From NCBI GenBank assembly GCA_024234505.1, contig JACKOD010000003.1, positions 62,001 through 126,000 on the forward strand: a stretch of DNA of 64,000 nt, given 5' to 3'. Positions 59,567-64,000 of the stretch are shown in pieces. The stretch comes from Hahellaceae bacterium (GTDB lineage Bacteria; Pseudomonadota; Gammaproteobacteria; Pseudomonadales; Oleiphilaceae). The first letter of the stretch is position 1, and the number at the start of each line of letters is the position of its first letter. Both the position numbers and the translations under genes were made by a program. The notes below the pieces were generated by a model, which was not told where the DNA came from, searched no databases, and saw only the letters and a list, made by a program, of their open reading frames with translations.

Positions 59567-61060
59567 CATCGCAAAGCCATAGACAGGCCAGGAGCCTGCC
59601 CGGGCATACGGAGTGTAGCCCTGCATGGGTTGCACTTCGCCTTTTAATACCATGCGCTCAAATTGCGGGCTGCGCCGGGTAATCTCGCCGCGAGGATTGA
59701 TGATCGCAGAGATGCCGTTGTTGGTGCTTCGAATCATATAGCGACCATTTTCTTTGGCCCGGTATTGTGCCATTTCCAGATGCTGAATGGGGCCGAGCGT
59801 ATCGCCAAACCAGCTGTCATTGCTAATTGTCACGAGTAAGTCAGCCTGACTGGCACTGCGCTGCACAAAGTCTGGATACACCACTTCATAGCATATATAC
59901 GGGGCTACCTTTATGCCATTGGCGACAAGCGGGGATTGTTCTTCGGGACCAACGCTGAAGCTGGACATAGGCAAGTTAAAGAACTCAATGAGGCCGCGCA
60001 ATAAAGACTCGAGAGGGACGAACTCTCCAAAAGGCACCAGCTTTTGTTTGTGATATTCCCCGCTTCCATTGCCTGTGCTGATTATGCTGTTATGGTAGCG
60101 ATATTTCTGAGTTGCAGGGTCCTTCTCCCGATACGGAATGCCGGAAATAAAGGTGGTTTGGTGTTCTTTGGTTATCGCGGCAATTTGATCGATAAAGGGC
60201 CGGGCGAGATCCTGCACCAGCGGAATCGCGGTTTCCGGCCAGATAACAATGTTTTCGCTCCAGAAGGGGGCAGATAGTTCGCTGTAAATCGACAGTGATT
60301 TCTGCTGGTAGTTGGCTTCCCATTTGAGTTTTTGCGGTATGTTTCCCTGTACTATGGCAACGGTTTCTGTTGGGCCAGATGGCGTGCTCCAGGCGTAATC
60401 CTTTAATGCCAGTCCGCCTCCGTAGATGGAAGCAACCAGCGCGATAAATAAACTGGTGCTAGTTCGCGTTTGCTGATTTTTGATTTGTGATAGTGTCCAA
60501 AGTGCACTTCCTCCCAGTGTCGCGAAAAAGGTAACACCATAGACACCAGTGACAGGTATCCAGCCGGCGAGAGGAGAGTCGAGATGTCCGTAGCCCAAAA
60601 AAGCCCAGGGAAATCCGTTTAAAAACCAGGTTCTGAACAGGTCACCAAACATCCAGATGGCACAAAATCCAAGGGCCAAACCCGCTGGCGCGAGCCCCAG
60701 GGTTGATTTGCTGGCGAAACGGTTTGCCCAGATTTTATATAAGGCGAGTGTTATCGCCGGAAAGAAAGCTATCGCCGCCACGAAAAGCCCGGTGAGCGCA
60801 ACAGCCAATGGCGGGCTGGCGTAGCCATACTCGTGAATGCTGACATATACCCACGAGGTACCGCTTCCGAATAACCCCAGGCCAAAAAGCCAGCCATGCC
60901 AAAAGCTTTGCTTTATGGTCAGGGAGTGAATGCAGTAAAGCAGTAAGGTAATGGATAGCAGCCCTAACGGCCAATAATCCCAAGGGGCCAGGCTTGCGGT
61001 TTGCATCAAGCCCGCAAGAGGAAATGAAAGTGTCTTTGCGAGCTGTCTGGGTCTAATCAT
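59513..61060 (-). CDS. lnt: Apolipoprotein N-acyltransferase
   Basis: A 515-residue inner-membrane enzyme adding the third acyl chain to lipoproteins. The N-terminal half has six or so membrane helices, followed by the nitrilase-type periplasmic domain. The catalytic triad residues lie in WPETAIPL (Glu), KLVPFGEFVP (Lys) and YICYEVVYPD (Cys). One more helix lies at the end. The C-terminal codons overlap ybeL by 54 bp convergently. A terminator separates it from corC, so it may have its own promoter (61061-61176). Confidence 0.96.
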   Translation of the reverse strand: MIRPRQLAKTLSFPLAGLMQTASLAPWDYWPLGLLSITLLLYCIHSLTIKQSFWHGWLFGLGLFGSGTSWVYVSIHEYGYASPPLAVALTGLFVAAIAFFPAITLALYKIWANRFASKSTLGLAPAGLALGFCAIWMFGDLFRTWFLNGFPWAFLGYGHLDSPLAGWIPVTGVYGVTFFATLGGSALWTLSQIKNQQTRTSTSLFIALVASIYGGGLALKDYAWSTPSGPTETVAIVQGNIPQKLKWEANYQQKSLSIYSELSAPFWSENIVIWPETAIPLVQDLARPFIDQIAAITKEHQTTFISGIPYREKDPATQKYRYHNSIISTGNGSGEYHKQKLVPFGEFVPLESLLRGLIEFFNLPMSSFSVGPEEQSPLVANGIKVAPYICYEVVYPDFVQRSASQADLLVTISNDSWFGDTLGPIQHLEMAQYRAKENGRYMIRSTNNGISAIINPRGEITRRSPQFERMVLKGEVQPMQGYTPYARAGSWPVYGFAMLFLVGIPAFQLRLRRPA

Positions 61061-61176
61061 GATGGATTTGGGGTTGGCAATCTAAGGGTGGATGAGTATG
61101 GGGTTCGCTGTTCCGTCCTCTGGCAACCACATATGATTGCACTGTCTGCAGCGAAAGTGGTTTAAAAAGTCACAAA

Positions 61177-61204
61177 CATGCGATGCTCAGTGGAGCACCG
61201 CATG
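61177..61204 (-). terminator. Terminator between corC and lnt
   Basis: CATGCGATGCTC pairs with GAGCACCGCATG (one A-C mismatch) around AGTG. On the minus strand it is followed by a T-rich stretch (TTTGTGACTTTTT). It lies 13 bp beyond the corC stop. Confidence 0.7.
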
Positions 61205-61217
61205 AATAGCGTACTGT

Positions 61218-62057
61218 TTACAGGCGCTGAACCTGAAGTAGTCTGACGGTTCGATTGTCCGCATTGAGGACCGTATATCTGAAGCCCTCAAATTCGACGT
61301 GCTCGCCACGACGGGGTAATCGGCCAAAGTGATTTAGCACCAGCCCCCCAATCGTATCGAAGTTTTCGTCGCTTAAGGATAATTTGAAGAAATCATTAAA
61401 GTCTTCGATAGAGGTGAGGGCTTTGACGATATATTCGCCTGCACCTTGCTCCTTGATCATGGCCTCTTCTTCAAAATCGTGTTCGTCTTCGATTTCGCCC
61501 ACGATCTGTTCGAGAATGTCTTCAATTGTGACTAAACCTGCAACACCGCCATATTCATCCACTACGATGGCCATATGATTCCGGGTTGAACGAAACTCTT
61601 TGAGAAGCTGATTGAGCCGTTTGCTTTCCGGAACGAAAGTCGCGGGACGTAGCACTTCAAGGAGTTTATCTTTTTTCAGCGATCCTTTTAGCACCATAGG
61701 CAAAAGATCTTTTGCCAACAGAATGCCTATGACATCATCCATGCTGTCGCCAATAACGGGAAAGCGGGAGTGGGCAGATTCTATAATGGCCGGTAAGAAT
61801 TCGTCCGGATCCTGCGAGGTTTTAACAGTCACCATTTGAGAGCGTGGAATCATGACCTCGCGAACCTGCATGTCAATGACCTGCATGGCTCCCTCGATCA
61901 GGCTCATGGAGTCTGTGTCGATGATGTTTCGCTTTTCGGCAGACCTTAATGTGTCCAGTACATCCTGAAGCGATTGTGCGTCACTGGAAAAGGCTTGAGA
62001 GATTTTTTCCAGCCAGGACTTGCTGCCCTGACTGTTATTCGAGCTGTCTTCACTCAT
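61218..62057 (-). CDS. corC: CBS-domain protein CorC
   Basis: A 279-residue cytoplasmic protein: two CBS domains (MQVREVMIPRSQMVTVKTSQ; MAIVVDEYGGVAGLVTIEDI) and a C-terminal CorC/HlyC domain. The acidic IVGEIEDEHDFEEE linker is typical. CorC is linked to Mg/Co handling and associated membrane exporters. It starts 6 bp after the ybeY stop, within the phoH-ybeY-corC operon. Confidence 0.93.
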   Translation of the reverse strand: MSEDSSNNSQGSKSWLEKISQAFSSDAQSLQDVLDTLRSAEKRNIIDTDSMSLIEGAMQVIDMQVREVMIPRSQMVTVKTSQDPDEFLPAIIESAHSRFPVIGDSMDDVIGILLAKDLLPMVLKGSLKKDKLLEVLRPATFVPESKRLNQLLKEFRSTRNHMAIVVDEYGGVAGLVTIEDILEQIVGEIEDEHDFEEEAMIKEQGAGEYIVKALTSIEDFNDFFKLSLSDENFDTIGGLVLNHFGRLPRRGEHVEFEGFRYTVLNADNRTVRLLQVQRL

Positions 62058-62063
62058 CTGTAT

Positions 62064-62516
62064 CTATTCCTGGTCCTCATAAGGGTCAGGATAACCCAAC
62101 TCCCTGAGAAGTTTTATTTCAATTGACTCCATGATCGTCGCATCTTCATCTTCAATGTGATCATAACCCTGAAGGTGCAGCATGCCATGAATCACCATGT
62201 GAGCCCAATGTGCTTCCTGCGTTTTATGTTGTTCAAGTGCTTCGCGATTTACCACAGGGGCACATATCACTAAATCACCCAGCAAGTTTATCTCTATTCC
62301 CGGTGGTGCTTCAAATGGGAATGAGAGTACGTTGGTGGGTTTGTCTTTGCCTCGGTAGGCGTTATTGAGTTCCTGGCTTTCGGGTTCATCCACGATGCGA
62401 ATGGTGACTTCCATCGGCTGCTCACCCTGCAATGCAAGGGTTGCCCAGTGTTGGAGTTGTGCTTCATCGGGTAATGTCTGGCCGCTACTGGCTAATTGCA
62501 AATCAACGTCGAGCAT
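62064..62516 (-). CDS. ybeY: Endoribonuclease YbeY
   Basis: A 150-residue zinc ribonuclease needed for 16S rRNA 3' maturation and ribosome quality control. The metal motif is HMVIHGMLHLQGYDH. The ATG at 62516 lies within the end of phoH (14-bp overlap), with GGAT upstream. The frame continues to a TTG at 62537, which is less likely. Confidence 0.93.
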   Translation of the reverse strand: MLDVDLQLASSGQTLPDEAQLQHWATLALQGEQPMEVTIRIVDEPESQELNNAYRGKDKPTNVLSFPFEAPPGIEINLLGDLVICAPVVNREALEQHKTQEAHWAHMVIHGMLHLQGYDHIEDEDATIMESIEIKLLRELGYPDPYEDQE

Positions 62517-63537
62517 CTGAGTTATCCGTAGCGTCAAATTGGTTGTAGGCTTCCACGATGCGTTGTACCAGTGGGTGGCGTACCACGTCGGCCGAACTGA
62601 ATTCCGTCATGCCAATGCCTTTAACATTTTTAAGTACTTCTTTGGCGTGAGCCAGCCCAGAGGCCACGCCACGGGGCAGGTCAATCTGGGTCAGGTCGCC
62701 GGTAATCACTGCAGTTGCACCAAAGCCTATGCGGGTAAGAAACATTTTCATTTGTTCCCTTGTCGTGTTTTGGCTCTCATCCAAAATAATAAAGGCGCTA
62801 TTGAGCGTTCTTCCGCGCATAAATGCCAAGGGGGCAATTTCGATGATGTTTTTTTCGATCAGGCGGGTCACCTGGTCAAAACCCATCATGTCGTATAGCG
62901 CATCATAGAGCGGGCGAAGGTAGGGGTCGACCTTCTGTGCCAAATCTCCGGGTAAAAAGCCCAGCTTTTCGCCGGCTTCAACGGCGGGTCTGACCAGTAA
63001 AATACGCTTCACTTCTTCATTTTTCAGCGCTTCTACCGCGCAGGCGACGGCAAGCCAGGTTTTGCCGGTACCTGCCGGGCCAATGCCAAAGTTAATGTCG
63101 TGCGTTTTGATATTCTTTACGTAGTCCAGCTGGTTTTCGCCGCGAGGTTTCACCTGCATGCGCGGCGTGCTGATGACCTGATAGCTGCGATCACTGCTGC
63201 CTGACGATTGATAGTTGTCATGGCCTGATTCGCGAATAAACAGGTGAATCAGGTCTTGTTCAAGGTGATCTGTGGCCTCGGTCTCCCGATACAGGTGGCG
63301 CAGAAGCTCGGCGGTCGCCTGTGTCGCACCGTGTTCGCCTGTGACCTTGAAAAGGTTGCCTCTATAATTGATGCCAACATTTAGTCGTCGTTCAATCAGC
63401 TTGAAGTTCTCTTCGAACTGCCCGCCCAGCGTCGCCAGACGCTGGTTGTTGTTGGGTATCAGGTGGAATTGACGGGTTTCCTGCTCACCCTCGCGGACGA
63501 CACTGTCGTCCAGAGGGCTATGAGTGTGTTTAGTCAT
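62503..63537 (-). CDS. ybeZ: PhoH-like ATPase (YbeZ)
   Basis: A 344-residue PhoH-family NTPase, a partner of YbeY in RNA metabolism. Walker A is GPAGTGKTWLAVA (about residue 154) and Walker B lies in SAFIILDESQNT. A KH-like N-terminal region precedes. It is in the order miaB-phoH-ybeY-corC, starting 15 bp after the miaB stop. Confidence 0.94.
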   Translation of the reverse strand: MTKHTHSPLDDSVVREGEQETRQFHLIPNNNQRLATLGGQFEENFKLIERRLNVGINYRGNLFKVTGEHGATQATAELLRHLYRETEATDHLEQDLIHLFIRESGHDNYQSSGSSDRSYQVISTPRMQVKPRGENQLDYVKNIKTHDINFGIGPAGTGKTWLAVACAVEALKNEEVKRILLVRPAVEAGEKLGFLPGDLAQKVDPYLRPLYDALYDMMGFDQVTRLIEKNIIEIAPLAFMRGRTLNSAFIILDESQNTTREQMKMFLTRIGFGATAVITGDLTQIDLPRGVASGLAHAKEVLKNVKGIGMTEFSSADVVRHPLVQRIVEAYNQFDATDNSDARR

Positions 63538-63552
63538 GCAAGCGTGTGCTCA

Positions 63553-64000
63553 TTAGTACACAAGTTCGTCAACGCGTTCACCGCGTAGCGAGTTGGGAAA
63601 GGCTGTCGTGATCTTTACGTCGATAAATTGTCCGATCAGATCGGGTGTATCGCTTCGGAAGTTGACCACGCGATTGTTTTCGGTGCGCCCCTGAAGTTCG
63701 CCGGGATCCTTTTTGGAGAAATCCGTCACCAGAATTCGCTGAATGCTTCCTACCATTTTTCGGCTGATATCCTGAGCATTTTGGCTGATTCTCTGTTGCA
63801 ATATCGCCAGACGCTGCTTTTTGGTGGATTCCGGTATGTCATCCGGTAAATCGGCGGCCGGCGTGCCAGGCCGCGCGCTGTATATAAAGCTAAAAGAATG
63901 ATCAAATCCGATATCCTGAATCAGATTCATCGTATCTTCAAAATCTTTATCCGTTTCACCGGGGAAGCCGATGATGAAATCAGATGAGATGCTGATGTCC
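63553..64000 (-). CDS. miaB: tRNA-i6A37 methylthiotransferase MiaB, C-terminal part
   Basis: The last 149 codons of a radical-SAM enzyme that adds a methylthio group to i6A37 of tRNA. The part present begins SDFIIGFPGETDKDFEDTM and contains DHSFSFIYSARPGTPAADLP and the C-terminal TRAM domain (RILVTDFSKKDPGELQGRTE, then NFRSDTPDLIGQF). The 5' part, with the radical-SAM cysteines, lies beyond the window. An internal ATG at 63930 is not the start. Confidence 0.93.
   Translation of the reverse strand, partial: DISISSDFIIGFPGETDKDFEDTMNLIQDIGFDHSFSFIYSARPGTPAADLPDDIPESTKKQRLAILQQRISQNAQDISRKMVGSIQRILVTDFSKKDPGELQGRTENNRVVNFRSDTPDLIGQFIDVKITTAFPNSLRGERVDELVY

Noticed and set aside
1..64000. CRISPR arrays, tRNA/rRNA genes, insertion sequences, prophage
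   Set aside because: I found no array of spaced repeats, no cloverleaf with CCA end, and no transposase, integrase or phage structural gene on either strand by reading. A tRNA or covariance search could still reveal something small.

Overview
The window is chromosomal DNA of a free-living, probably marine, gammaproteobacterium. The best evidence is the housekeeping block at the right end (miaB-phoH-ybeY-corC, lnt, ybeL, leuS, lptE, holA) and the cmoA-cmoB, mpl-ubiX and bioB-bioF-bioHC-bioD sets. The PPi-type phosphofructokinase, the pair of long-chain-type acyl-CoA dehydrogenases behind a probable PsrA operator, and the BioH-BioC fusion suggest an oceanospirillalean/alteromonad-like lipid or hydrocarbon user. 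This is inference; no rRNA or tRNA lies in the window. I see no prophage, insertion sequence, CRISPR array or integron, and base composition is fairly even. More AT-rich spots lie near 5.2-5.6, 19.7-20.1, 48.7-49.1 and 53-54.4 kb.

Layout. 0-4.7 kb: an IorAB-type molybdenum hydroxylase operon with its own XdhC and MocA cofactor factors, behind three helically phased 21-bp repeats. 4.7-6.4 kb: a bacterioferritin lacking the heme-ligating Met, with a Fur box, then a beta-carbonic anhydrase. 6.5-12.7 kb: two solute-binding proteins without transporter genes (one closely GlpV-like), diverging from a chemoreceptor, a beta-barrel protein and a small phosphate-binding-like protein. 12.9-17.4 kb: a nitrate-reductase-type molybdoenzyme without Tat signal, a possible 37-residue ORF translationally coupled to the next gene, and a fused DmsB-DmsC electron-transfer/anchor protein. 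17.4-25.4 kb: patatin, a DUF2156 protein, two cytosolic histidine kinases, a degenerate HD-GYP protein and a small secreted protein.

25.4-37 kb: PPi-PFK, a DUF1289 protein, mpl-ubiX and a DUF815 ATPase, then cmoA-cmoB, two EamA transporters, a methyltransferase and a saccharopine-dehydrogenase-like protein with a histone-H1-like N-terminal tail. 37-41.3 kb: an AraC regulator, a PF10118 metal-dependent hydrolase, an SDR and a FAD oxidoreductase. 41.3-47.1 kb: comF diverging from the biotin genes, with a BirA operator and a bio promoter lying inside the start of comF. 47.3-48.7 kb: a small flagellar-rod-like protein and an SprA-related metalloprotease. 49-53 kb: two paralogous acyl-CoA dehydrogenases. 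53-54.4 kb: endonuclease I and a small coiled-coil protein. 54.4-64 kb: holA, lptE, leuS, ybeL, lnt, corC, ybeY, phoH and the end of miaB.

The best leads for something undescribed are the cytoplasmic nitrate-reductase-like enzyme on a DmsBC anchor (12.97-17.3 kb), the transporter-less binding-protein/chemoreceptor/beta-barrel group beside it, and the operator architectures at 79-170, 42052-42104 and 48940-48984. Strong intrinsic terminators also sit inside two conserved gene groups (bioB/bioF and leuS/lptE).
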